Origin: Leucothrix mucor
GTDB lineage: Bacteria; Pseudomonadota; Gammaproteobacteria; Thiotrichales; Thiotrichaceae
Direction of reading: 5' to 3'
Length of the DNA: 5,836 bases
Assembly: GCA_011322515.1 (NCBI GenBank)
Contig: DRMS01000211.1
Coordinates: 1 to 5,836 of the forward strand
A model generated the notes under the pieces. It did not search any database. It was given only the letters and a program-made list of their open reading frames with translations, and was not told where the DNA came from. This document shows positions 1 through 5,836 of the stretch, one piece after another (within the stretch, counting starts at the first letter, position 1; each line of letters opens with the position of its first letter). A program made the position numbers and the translations under genes.

Positions 1-595
1 CGAAGCCTTACAGTGTCAAGATGCAGAGGAAACATTCCTCTTATTACAAGAAAACTTGCCTGAGTTACAAATCGGATTAGTGCATGGACGCATGTCCGCC
101 GTAGAAAAAGATACTGCTATGCAAGCATTTAAATCAGGTGATACCCATTTACTCGTTGCGACAACCGTGATTGAAGTCGGCGTTGATGTCCCTAATGCAT
201 CATTAATGATTATTGAAAATGCCGAACGCTTAGGGCTAGCCCAATTGCATCAACTACGTGGACGTATCGGACGCGGTACAGCTAGCAGTCACTGTCTGTT
301 AATGTATCAACCACAGCTTTCAGAAATTGCGCATAAACGACTGGATGCCCTGCGTAATAGCAATGATGGTTTTGAAATTGCACGTATTGATTTAGAGATT
401 CGCGGACCAGGAGATGTCTTTGGCACACGTCAAACAGGAGAGCTACAATTTCGCATTGCTGATCTACTGCGGGATCAAACGTTACTACCTAATATTCAAA
501 CCGCTGCTGAGGTTATTATTAAACAGTATCCTGAGAAGATTCAGCCTTTAATTGATCGCTGGATACGAACCGATGAAGATTATATCCATGCATAA
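1..595 (+). CDS. recG: ATP-dependent DNA helicase RecG, C-terminal part (5' end outside window)
   Basis: RecG is a monomeric superfamily 2 helicase that remodels stalled replication forks and branch-migrates Holliday junctions in the cytoplasm. The reading frame is open from position 2 and enters from the left edge, so the TTG at 56 is an internal leucine codon, not a start. About 197 residues are visible, roughly the last quarter to third of a protein usually near 690 residues. Seen in order: GLVHGRM (helicase motif IV region), the block ATTVIEVGVDVPNASLMIIE (motif V region), QLRGRIGRG (motif VI with its arginines), and the downstream DLEIRGPGDVFGTRQTG block. That last block is the TRG translocation motif typical of RecG and Mfd, and the lack of further Mfd-type sequence favours RecG. 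The C-terminus ends normally at TAA 593-595. No truncation or frameshift is seen. The gene is co-directional with the pdh operon but separated by 336 bases, so it is probably a separate transcription unit. Confidence 0.96.
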   Translation, partial: EALQCQDAEETFLLLQENLPELQIGLVHGRMSAVEKDTAMQAFKSGDTHLLVATTVIEVGVDVPNASLMIIENAERLGLAQLHQLRGRIGRGTASSHCLLMYQPQLSEIAHKRLDALRNSNDGFEIARIDLEIRGPGDVFGTRQTGELQFRIADLLRDQTLLPNIQTAAEVIIKQYPEKIQPLIDRWIRTDEDYIHA

Positions 596-835
596 CGAAG
601 GCTTAATTTTTGGCTATTAATTTTAAACGAATGGAAAGACTTGACCACTACGCATTGCTTGGAATTTCCTAAATAAGCGACATCACTAAAACGCTCTTCT
701 TTGGGGTAATTGCTGTTATTTATCAATGCTATATTTTCAACCTAAAAAAGACTTTTTCTTTAAACTTAATATCTAACCATCTTCAAAAAAAAATGTTTAC
801 TTTCTAATAAAGTTATTCTCCCCTTGTATCTTTAT

Positions 836-854
836 GATAATAATACTGATTATT
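836..854. promoter_or_regulatory. Candidate Fur box / AT-rich inverted repeat upstream of aceE
   Basis: The 19 bases GATAATAATACTGATTATT match the classical Fur box consensus GATAATGATAATCATTATC at 15 of 19 positions (mismatches at 7, 11, 13 and 19). They include a perfect 6-bp inverted repeat, AATAAT-ACTG-ATTATT (839-854). The site lies 17 bases upstream of the proposed -35 hexamer, so its centre would be about 60 bases upstream of the predicted transcription start. A Fur dimer there would not directly cover that promoter core. It could act on a second upstream promoter or by activation. The region is AT-rich, which raises the chance of a fortuitous match, so this is a candidate operator only. 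Confidence 0.35.
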
Positions 855-871
855 TCTACGCACTAAATATT

Positions 872-901
872 TTGACTTACCCCCTGTAAATACTCTATTG
901 T
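872..901 (+). promoter_or_regulatory. Predicted sigma70-type promoter of the aceE-aceF-lpd operon
   Basis: The -35 hexamer TTGACT (872-877) differs from consensus at one base. It is followed after 18 bases by TATTGT (896-901), a 4-of-6 match to TATAAT that keeps the key first, second and last bases. Transcription would start near 908, giving a short leader of about 24 bases that still contains the Shine-Dalgarno sequence. The position directly before the first gene of a three-gene operon supports the call. Other AT-rich -10-like strings upstream (for example TATGAT at 833-838) lack a good -35. Confidence 0.55.
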
Positions 902-917
902 AACGCCACTAAAAAAT

Positions 918-924
918 TAGGAGA
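918..924 (+). promoter_or_regulatory. Ribosome binding site of aceE
   Basis: TAGGAGA contains the strong Shine-Dalgarno core AGGAG (919-923), 8 bases before the ATG at 932. This fixes the aceE start, and the N-terminal protein sequence from that ATG lines up with known AceE proteins. Confidence 0.85.
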
Positions 925-931
925 CTGCTCC

Positions 932-3613
932 ATGAGTATTGATAAAAATGCCTTGAGTCAAATAGCGCATTCTGATCTTGATCCACAAGAAACACAAGAA
1001 TGGATTGAATCACTAGAAGCCATTATTGAAAGTGATGGCGTTGAACGCGCTCATTTCATCCTCGAACAACTCATTGATACCGCGCGTCATAACGGTACCA
1101 ACCTGCCCTACTCTGGCAATACTGCTTATATCAATACCATTCCTACTCATCTTGAAAAAGTCAATCCTGGTGATCAAGTACTAGAAAGCCGCATCCGTTG
1201 TTTTATTCGCTGGAATGCGGCTGCGATGGTGGTACGCGCTAATCGTAAAAGTGCTGAGCTTGGTGGTCATATTGCCTCTTTTGCCTCTTCAGCAACGCTT
1301 TACGATGTGGGCTTTAACCACTTCTGGCATGCACCTTCGCCTGAGCATGGTGGTGATTTAATTTATTTTCAGGGGCATATTACGCCAGGCATCTATGCAC
1401 GCTCGTTCCTTGAAGGACGTTTTGATGAAGAGGATATGGATAGCTTCCGTCAAGAAGCGGACGGCAAGGGTTTATCCTCCTATCCGCACCCTTGGTTAAT
1501 GCCTGATTATTGGCAATTTCCAACCGTTTCTATGGGACTTGGCCCCATTAAGTCCATCTATCAAGCACGTTTTATGCGCTATCTAAAATTTCGCAAATTG
1601 GCTGATACTGAAAACCGCCGTGTTTGGAGTTTTGTGGGGGATGGTGAAACCGATGAACCTGAAACCTTAGGTGCTATTTCACTGGCAGGACGTGAGCAAC
1701 TGGATAACTTAACTTGGGTTGTAAATTGTAATCTACAACGCTTAGATGGCCCTGTACGTGGCAATGGCAAAATTATACAAGAGCTAGAAGCCATGTTCAG
1801 AGGGGCTGGCTGGAATGTTATTAAAGTCTTATGGGGATCATATTGGGATAAATTATTTGCCCAAGATCATACGGGTATCCTTAAAAAGCGCATGCTGGAA
1901 GTGGTGGATGGAGAATTTCAAAACTATAAAGCCAAAGATGGTGCTTATATCCGCAAACATTTCTTTGGGGAATACCCTGAGCTAGCGGCAATGGTTGAGA
2001 AAATGTCCGATGCAGATATTTGGCGACTCAATCGTGGCGGACATGATCCGCATAAAGTCTATACTGCTTATGATGCGGCAGTTAATCATAAAAATCAGCC
2101 CACCGTTATTCTTGCTCACACCGTAAAAGGCTATGGTATGGGGTCTGCGGGTGAAGGTCAGAACCGTACTCATTCACAGAAAAAGCTCAGTGAAGAAGAA
2201 ATGATTGCTTTTAAGGATCGTTTCAATATTCCGCTAACGGATGAAGAAGCGGCGGCTTGCACTTATTTTCGTCCTGATGAAAACAGCCCCGAATATAAAT
2301 ATATGCATGAACATCGTGCAAAATTAGGCGGTTCACTTCCTGTTAGAAAAACATCCGCTGCACCATTGGAAGTCCCTGAACTATCCATTTTTGATAGCCT
2401 ACTAAAAGGTTCGGGTGATAAAGAAATGTCAACCACAATGGCATTTGTACGCTTACTAACCTTATTAACCCGCGATAAGAAAATGGGGAAAAATGTTGTT
2501 CCAATTGTACCCGATGAAGCCCGTACCTTTGGTATGGAAGGCATGTTCCGCCAATTGGGAATTTTCTCATCTGTAGGGCAACTTTATGAGCCTCAAGATA
2601 AAGAACAGGTGATGTTCTATAAAGAAGATAAAAGTGGACAGATTCTTGAAGAAGGTATTAATGAAGCGGGCGCATTCTCCTCATGGATTGCGGCTGCAAC
2701 CGCCTACAGCACCCATAATATCAATATGGTGCCTTTCTATATTTACTACTCTATGTTTGGTTTCCAACGCATTGGTGATTTGGCTTGGGCAGCGGGTGAT
2801 TGTCGCTCCCGTGGTTTCCTAGTCGGTGCTACCGCAGGACGTACCACACTGGCAGGAGAAGGATTACAGCATCAGGATGGTCATGGCATGGTACAGGCAG
2901 GTTTAATCCCTAACTGTATTTCGTATGATCCAACCTATTCTTATGAAATGGCAGTGATTGTACATAACGGCTTGCAACGCATGTATGCAAACCAAGAAGA
3001 TGTGTACTACTACATCACCACCATGAATGAAAACTATACACAACCTGCCCTCCCCAAAGGGGTTGAAAAAGACATTATCAAAGGGATGTATCTGCTCAGA
3101 AACGGTGGCAAAAAGAAGAAAAAAGTACAGCTAATGGGATCAGGAACGATTCTGCGTGAGGTTATCTTTGCGGCTGATTTACTAATCAGTGATTGGGGGG
3201 TTGACTCTGATATTTGGAGCTGTACCAGCTTTAATGAATTGGCACGCGATGCAGATGAGACAGAGCGCTGGAATCGCTTACATCCACTAGAAAAAGCAAA
3301 AACGCCCTTTGTCGCACGGAAATTAAAAAAACATCGTGGACCCACCATTGCCGCAACCGATTATGTAAAGCAATATCCTGAACAGATTCGTGAATGGATT
3401 TCAGGTAGTTATACCACGCTTGGCACCGATGGTTTTGGTCGTAGTGATACCCGCGCTGAATTGCGCAAACACTTTGAAGTCAATCGTTATCATATTGTTA
3501 TTGCTGCATTAAAATCATTAGCTGATGAAGGCATGATCGCAACAGCAAAGGTTTCAGACGCGATTGCGAAGTATGAAATTGATACCGAAAAAACCAACCC
3601 ACTACAGGCGTAA
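932..3613 (+). CDS. aceE: Pyruvate dehydrogenase E1 component, homodimeric type
   Basis: E1 decarboxylates pyruvate on thiamine diphosphate and reductively acetylates the lipoyl group of E2, the first and rate-setting step of the cytoplasmic pyruvate dehydrogenase complex. The 893 residues match the single-chain (alpha2) family, which is about 887 in E. coli. Visible landmarks: an N-terminal segment (about 1-50, the E2-binding region in the family) with the GVERA block; YINTIP (66-71); LGPI and neighbours near 203; the thiamine diphosphate motif GDGETDEPE from 236 ending in VNCNLQRLDGP (N265, N267); an inner-loop histidine in NRTHSQKK (H414, matching E. coli H407); DEARTFGMEG (528-537); the catalytic glutamate in EEGINE (E578, matching E. 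coli E571); GEGLQHQDGH (642-651); and the C-terminal GTDGFGRSD (831-839). All key residues are present. A run of five lysines (727-731) is a small local oddity in a variable loop. The ATG is supported by AGGAG. The gene leads the operon, with aceF 5 bases downstream. Confidence 0.98.
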   Translation: MSIDKNALSQIAHSDLDPQETQEWIESLEAIIESDGVERAHFILEQLIDTARHNGTNLPYSGNTAYINTIPTHLEKVNPGDQVLESRIRCFIRWNAAAMVVRANRKSAELGGHIASFASSATLYDVGFNHFWHAPSPEHGGDLIYFQGHITPGIYARSFLEGRFDEEDMDSFRQEADGKGLSSYPHPWLMPDYWQFPTVSMGLGPIKSIYQARFMRYLKFRKLADTENRRVWSFVGDGETDEPETLGAISLAGREQLDNLTWVVNCNLQRLDGPVRGNGKIIQELEAMFRGAGWNVIKVLWGSYWDKLFAQDHTGILKKRMLEVVDGEFQNYKAKDGAYIRKHFFGEYPELAAMVEKMSDADIWRLNRGGHDPHKVYTAYDAAVNHKNQPTVILAHTVKGYGMGSAGEGQNRTHSQKKLSEEEMIAFKDRFNIPLTDEEAAACTYFRPDENSPEYKYMHEHRAKLGGSLPVRKTSAAPLEVPELSIFDSLLKGSGDKEMSTTMAFVRLLTLLTRDKKMGKNVVPIVPDEARTFGMEGMFRQLGIFSSVGQLYEPQDKEQVMFYKEDKSGQILEEGINEAGAFSSWIAAATAYSTHNINMVPFYIYYSMFGFQRIGDLAWAAGDCRSRGFLVGATAGRTTLAGEGLQHQDGHGMVQAGLIPNCISYDPTYSYEMAVIVHNGLQRMYANQEDVYYYITTMNENYTQPALPKGVEKDIIKGMYLLRNGGKKKKKVQLMGSGTILREVIFAADLLISDWGVDSDIWSCTSFNELARDADETERWNRLHPLEKAKTPFVARKLKKHRGPTIAATDYVKQYPEQIREWISGSYTTLGTDGFGRSDTRAELRKHFEVNRYHIVIAALKSLADEGMIATAKVSDAIAKYEIDTEKTNPLQA

Positions 3614-3618
3614 ACACA

Positions 3619-4932
3619 ATGAGTATAAAAGAAATTACAGTCCCTGATATTGGTGATTTTGAGAGCGTAGAAATTACTGAAATACTGGTTAAAGTAGGCG
3701 ATCAAATCGAAGCAGAAGACTCACTGATTACGGTTGAATCTGATAAAGCCTCAATGGAAATACCCAGTAGCGATGCGGGGCTTGTCAAAGAAATTAAAGT
3801 TTCTGTTGGTGATAATACCGCAGAAGGTGGCGTGATTTTGCTACTCGAAGTCAGTGCTAGCAAGACAGTTGAGCCAGCACCGCCAGAGCTAACAGAAAAA
3901 GTGGCCGTTGTTGCGGAAACAATCGTTGAGGAGCAAACAGCACCTGAGCCTGAAAAATCAACGCCTACTCCTGCACCAACACAAAAACCATCACCCACTG
4001 CTAATATTGATGAGGTTACTTTTAGCAAAGCCTATGCCAGCCCATCAGTCCGTAAATTTGCCCGTGAATTAGGTGTTGATTTAGGTGCTATTTCAGGTAC
4101 AGGACGAAAAAATCGTGTGTTACGTGATGATGTAAAAGGCTTTGTAAAATCAGCCCTTTCTAGTGGTATTAGCCCTGTAAGTCAAGGCACTCCACTCGGT
4201 ATTACACCACTACCTGAGATTGATTTTAGCCAATTTGGTGAAACTGAAGTCCAAGCACTGAGTAAAATCAATAAGCTCACAGGTGAATTTTTACATCGCA
4301 GCTGGTTAACTGTACCGCATGTAACCCAGTTTGACGAAGCTGACATTACTGAAATGGAAGCCTTCCGCAAGCAAATGGGTAAAGAAATGGAGCGTGATGG
4401 AATTAAAATCACCCCGCTTGCGTTTATTATTCAAGCCGTTGTTGCAGGGCTAAAACAATTCCCACGTTTTAATAGTTCACTAGATACTAGCGGTGAAAAT
4501 CTTATTCTAAAAAACTACTACAATATCGGCGTAGCGGTTGATACTCCTGATGGTTTAGTCGTTCCTGTGATCCGTGATGCGGATAAAAAATCACTCGTAC
4601 AACTATCACAAGAAATTCGTGAATTTGCAGGAAAAGCGCGTGATAAAAAGCTAAAGCCTTCGGATATGCAGGGGGGATGTTTTACAATCTCAAGCCTAGG
4701 CGGAATTGGCGGTACAAAATTTACACCCATTGTTAACGCACCCGAAGTTGCCATTTTAGGCGTATCCCGCTCAAAAATGCAGCCTGAATGGAATGGAACA
4801 GAGTTTGAACCTCGCTTAATGCTACCCTTATCACTCTCTTATGATCATCGTGTCATTGATGGTGCTGATGGGGCTAGATTTATTACCTATTTAAGCAAAA
4901 TATTATCCGATATTCGACGCTTATTGGTGTAA
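3619..4932 (+). CDS. aceF: Pyruvate dehydrogenase E2, dihydrolipoamide acetyltransferase with a single lipoyl domain
   Basis: E2 forms the structural core of the complex and transfers the acetyl group from lipoyl-lysine to CoA. The 437 residues divide as follows: lipoyl domain 1-79, with the lipoylated lysine K43 in ESDKASMEIP; a flexible Pro/Ala/Glu/Thr-rich linker about 80-135; the peripheral subunit-binding domain about 138-176 (ASPSVRKFARELGVDL, then GTGRKNRVLRDDV); a second short linker about 177-198; and the acyltransferase domain about 200-437. The catalytic motif is DHRVIDG (H410, D414), with FPRFNSSL (281-288) and GGCFTISSLGG (352-362) also present. The sequence ends in the usual SDIRRLLV. 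The catalytic half closely resembles E. coli AceF, but only one lipoyl domain is present rather than the three in E. coli (about 630 residues), so this is a short E2. The start follows the aceE stop by 5 bases with only a weak AGG (3606-3608) inside the end of aceE, which suggests translational coupling. Confidence 0.97.
   Translation: MSIKEITVPDIGDFESVEITEILVKVGDQIEAEDSLITVESDKASMEIPSSDAGLVKEIKVSVGDNTAEGGVILLLEVSASKTVEPAPPELTEKVAVVAETIVEEQTAPEPEKSTPTPAPTQKPSPTANIDEVTFSKAYASPSVRKFARELGVDLGAISGTGRKNRVLRDDVKGFVKSALSSGISPVSQGTPLGITPLPEIDFSQFGETEVQALSKINKLTGEFLHRSWLTVPHVTQFDEADITEMEAFRKQMGKEMERDGIKITPLAFIIQAVVAGLKQFPRFNSSLDTSGENLILKNYYNIGVAVDTPDGLVVPVIRDADKKSLVQLSQEIREFAGKARDKKLKPSDMQGGCFTISSLGGIGGTKFTPIVNAPEVAILGVSRSKMQPEWNGTEFEPRLMLPLSLSYDHRVIDGADGARFITYLSKILSDIRRLLV
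3739..3767 (+). repeat. Lipoyl-core direct repeat, copy in aceF
   Basis: These 29 bases around the lipoyl-lysine codon (AAA 3745-3747) match positions 5120-5148 in lpd at 28 of 29 bases, the only difference being a synonymous third base in a serine codon. It is a coding repeat within homologous domains, not a mobile or regulatory repeat. Confidence 0.9.
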
Positions 4933-4981
4933 CCCAAGATCAAATATAGCCCATATAAAGTTGAGCCTCGTAACTAGGAAA

Positions 4982-4987
4982 AAGAGA
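4982..4987 (+). promoter_or_regulatory. Ribosome binding site of lpd
   Basis: The 64-base gap between aceF and lpd (4933-4996) has no convincing terminator hairpin, so lpd is probably cotranscribed with aceF. AAGAGA lies 9 bases before the ATG at 4997 and is a moderate Shine-Dalgarno sequence. A better-looking AGGAA (4976-4980) is 16 bases away, probably too far. No good promoter is seen in the gap. Confidence 0.5.
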
Positions 4988-4996
4988 ATAAAAAAC

Positions 4997-5836
4997 ATGA
5001 GCAATATCATAGAAGTTAAAGTCCCCGATATTGGTGATTTCGATCAAGTTGAAATAATAGAAGTACTTATTGCGGTAGGCGATACGGTTGAAGTTGAAGA
5101 TTCTCTAATCACCGTAGAGTCTGATAAAGCCTCTATGGAAATACCCAGCTCTGTCAGTGGTACTATCACAGAAATTTTAATTAATAATGGTGATCATGTT
5201 GCTGAAGGGAGTCCAATTGTAAAAATAGAAGTCACCGACTCTGCCAATGCATCAATAGAAGAGCCAATACAAGACACAAAAACAGAAACAATAGCACCCA
5301 TTTCAGCCAATTTCGCAGGTGATGCGGATATGAATGCAACCGTCGTTGTACTAGGCTCAGGACCTGGGGGCTATACTGCCGCCTTTCGTGCCGCCGATCT
5401 AGGACTTGATGTTATTATGATTGAGCGCTATTCAAGCATTGGTGGCGTTTGTCTTAATGTGGGGTGTATCCCCTCAAAAGCCTTATTGCATACCGCAGAT
5501 ATTATTAATGAAGCAGAAGAAGTTAGCAAACATGGCGTTAAATTTGGCAAACCTGAAATTGATATTGATGCCATCCGTAGCAATAAAGAAGGGATTGTTA
5601 AACGCCTTACAGGTGGATTAAAGCAACTCGCCAAACAGCGCAAAGTACAAATCGTCCAAGGCTATGGCAAATTTATCTCTGCCAATCATATTGCAGTGAC
5701 CGCAGAAGACGGCACAACAACCACCATTGGCTTTGAAAACTGTATTATCGCCGCAGGTTCACGCGTTACCAAACTCCCTTTTATTCCATGGGATGACCCA
5801 CGCGTTATGGACTCCACCGATGCACTAGAACTAGAA
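4997..5836 (+). CDS. lpdA: Dihydrolipoyl dehydrogenase (E3) with N-terminal lipoyl domain, 5' part (3' end outside window)
   Basis: E3 is the FAD-dependent disulfide reductase that reoxidises dihydrolipoyl groups and passes electrons to NAD+. The first 280 codons are in the window and the frame is open to the right edge. Residues 1-79 form a lipoyl domain with K44 in ESDKASMEIP (codon 5126-5128), followed by a linker of about 30 residues (80-111). The E3 body then begins: VVVLGSGPGGYTAAFRAADLG with the FAD dinucleotide-binding glycines at 120-125, ERYSSIGG, and the redox-active disulfide motif CLNVGCIPSKALLH (C152, C157). The IIAAGSRV segment (250-257) is the conserved strand at the end of the first FAD half. 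The NAD and dimer-interface domains lie beyond the window; by family, the full protein should be near 590 residues. Lipoyl-E3 fusions are known from Neisseria (P64K) and Ralstonia (PdhL). The gene is third in the operon after aceE and aceF. An in-frame ATG at 5330 may serve as a second start. Confidence 0.96.
   Translation, partial: MSNIIEVKVPDIGDFDQVEIIEVLIAVGDTVEVEDSLITVESDKASMEIPSSVSGTITEILINNGDHVAEGSPIVKIEVTDSANASIEEPIQDTKTETIAPISANFAGDADMNATVVVLGSGPGGYTAAFRAADLGLDVIMIERYSSIGGVCLNVGCIPSKALLHTADIINEAEEVSKHGVKFGKPEIDIDAIRSNKEGIVKRLTGGLKQLAKQRKVQIVQGYGKFISANHIAVTAEDGTTTTIGFENCIIAAGSRVTKLPFIPWDDPRVMDSTDALELE
5120..5148 (+). repeat. Lipoyl-core direct repeat, copy in lpd
   Basis: This is the second copy of the 29-base segment at 3739-3767, again spanning the lipoylated-lysine codon (AAA 5126-5128). 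One synonymous mismatch separates the copies (TCA in aceF, TCT in lpd). Confidence 0.9.
5317..5332 (+). promoter_or_regulatory. Possible internal ribosome binding site and start codon within lpd
   Basis: AGGTGA (5317-5322) is fully complementary to the anti-Shine-Dalgarno end of 16S rRNA and lies 7 bases before the in-frame ATG at 5330 (M112). Translation from there gives MNATVVVLGSGPGG, which begins 8 residues before the FAD-binding glycines, close to where conventional stand-alone Lpd proteins begin. This would yield a lipoyl-free E3. The alternative is that GDADMN is ordinary linker coding sequence that resembles a start by chance. Confidence 0.4.

Larger units (their letters stand above)
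596..931. other. AT-rich intergenic region between recG and aceE
   Basis: This 336-base stretch carries no supportable gene on either strand. I looked for a rho-independent terminator after recG and found only weak AT stems (for example TTAAT/ATTAA near 604-621) and a 4-bp AGCG/CGCT pair with a large loop near 676-695; neither is a GC-rich hairpin followed by a T run. The right half holds the regulatory elements listed separately: a Fur-like palindrome, a sigma70-type promoter and the aceE ribosome binding site. I do not see a PdhR-type operator (ATTGGT-N3-ACCAAT), a tRNA or a riboswitch. The left part, about 596-830, has no recognised function. Confidence 0.7.

Noticed and set aside
56..58. 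TTG as a start codon for a short 179-residue protein.
   Set aside because: The same frame is open to the left edge and the upstream residues continue the RecG helicase domain, so TTG is an internal leucine codon.
1579..2570. Minus-strand open frames opposite aceE (1579-1794, 1982-2173, 2263-2544, 2343-2570).
   Set aside because: All are embedded in the conserved E1 gene, two overlap each other, and none has a recognisable protein signature.
2634..2822. Alternative-frame + strand open frame of 62 codons inside aceE.
   Set aside because: It overlaps the catalytic glutamate region of aceE in another frame and has no independent support.
3110..3125. A-rich run encoding five lysines in aceE (AAAAAGAAGAAAAAAG), containing an AAAAAAG heptamer like a -1 frameshift site.
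   Set aside because: The heptamer is not in the X XXY YYZ phase relative to the aceE frame, and the reading frame continues intact with family-conserved sequence on both sides.
3034..4028. Minus-strand open frames of about 70-108 codons opposite aceE and aceF (3034-3348, 3490-3705, 3702-4028).
   Set aside because: They lie fully or mostly opposite strongly conserved coding sequence, have no recognisable motifs, and fit as antisense shadows of aceE and aceF codon use.
4933..4996. Possible terminator or separate promoter between aceF and lpd.
   Set aside because: Only a short AT stem (TATA-GCCCA-TATA) is present, with no GC-rich hairpin plus T run and no paired -35/-10; cotranscription is more likely.
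5421..5643. Alternative-frame open frames inside lpd on both strands (5421-5621 + and 5428-5643 -).
   Set aside because: The true frame here encodes the E3 disulfide motif and FAD domain, so these are shadows.

Overview
The window looks like chromosomal DNA from a moderately AT-rich proteobacterium. Its proteins resemble, by recall, the gammaproteobacterial forms of RecG, homodimeric pyruvate dehydrogenase E1 (AceE) and AceF. No species can be named from this stretch. All genes read on the + strand and nothing looks recently mobile.

Layout. Positions 1-595 hold the 3' end of recG, which encodes the branched-DNA helicase. Next comes a 336-base AT-rich gap (596-931) with no convincing gene and no clear recG terminator. 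Its right half carries a plausible sigma70 promoter (872-901), a candidate Fur box (836-854) and a good ribosome binding site for the next gene. From 932 to the end runs a compact operon for the pyruvate dehydrogenase complex: aceE (E1, 932-3613), aceF (E2, 3619-4932, 5 bases after aceE) and lpd (E3, 4997 to beyond 5836, cut by the window edge after 280 codons). No pdhR-type regulator gene sits directly upstream, unlike in E. coli.

How the genes work together. AceE decarboxylates pyruvate on thiamine diphosphate and reductively acetylates a lipoyl-lysine. AceF passes the acetyl group to CoA. Lpd reoxidises the dihydrolipoyl group with FAD and NAD+. The complex links glycolysis to the TCA cycle.

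The most notable feature is where the lipoyl domains sit. AceF has only one, whereas E. coli AceF has three. The E3 protein has its own N-terminal lipoyl domain, about two-thirds identical to the AceF one and with a 19-residue identical core around the lipoylated lysine. Lipoyl-E3 fusions are already known (Neisseria P64K, Ralstonia PdhL), so the architecture is uncommon rather than new. Exactly at the junction between the lipoyl linker and the E3 body there is an in-frame ATG (5330) preceded by a strong Shine-Dalgarno sequence (AGGTGA). The gene could therefore also make a conventional, lipoyl-free E3. I see no unknown gene system here. The internal start and the Fur-like site are the two points that deserve testing.
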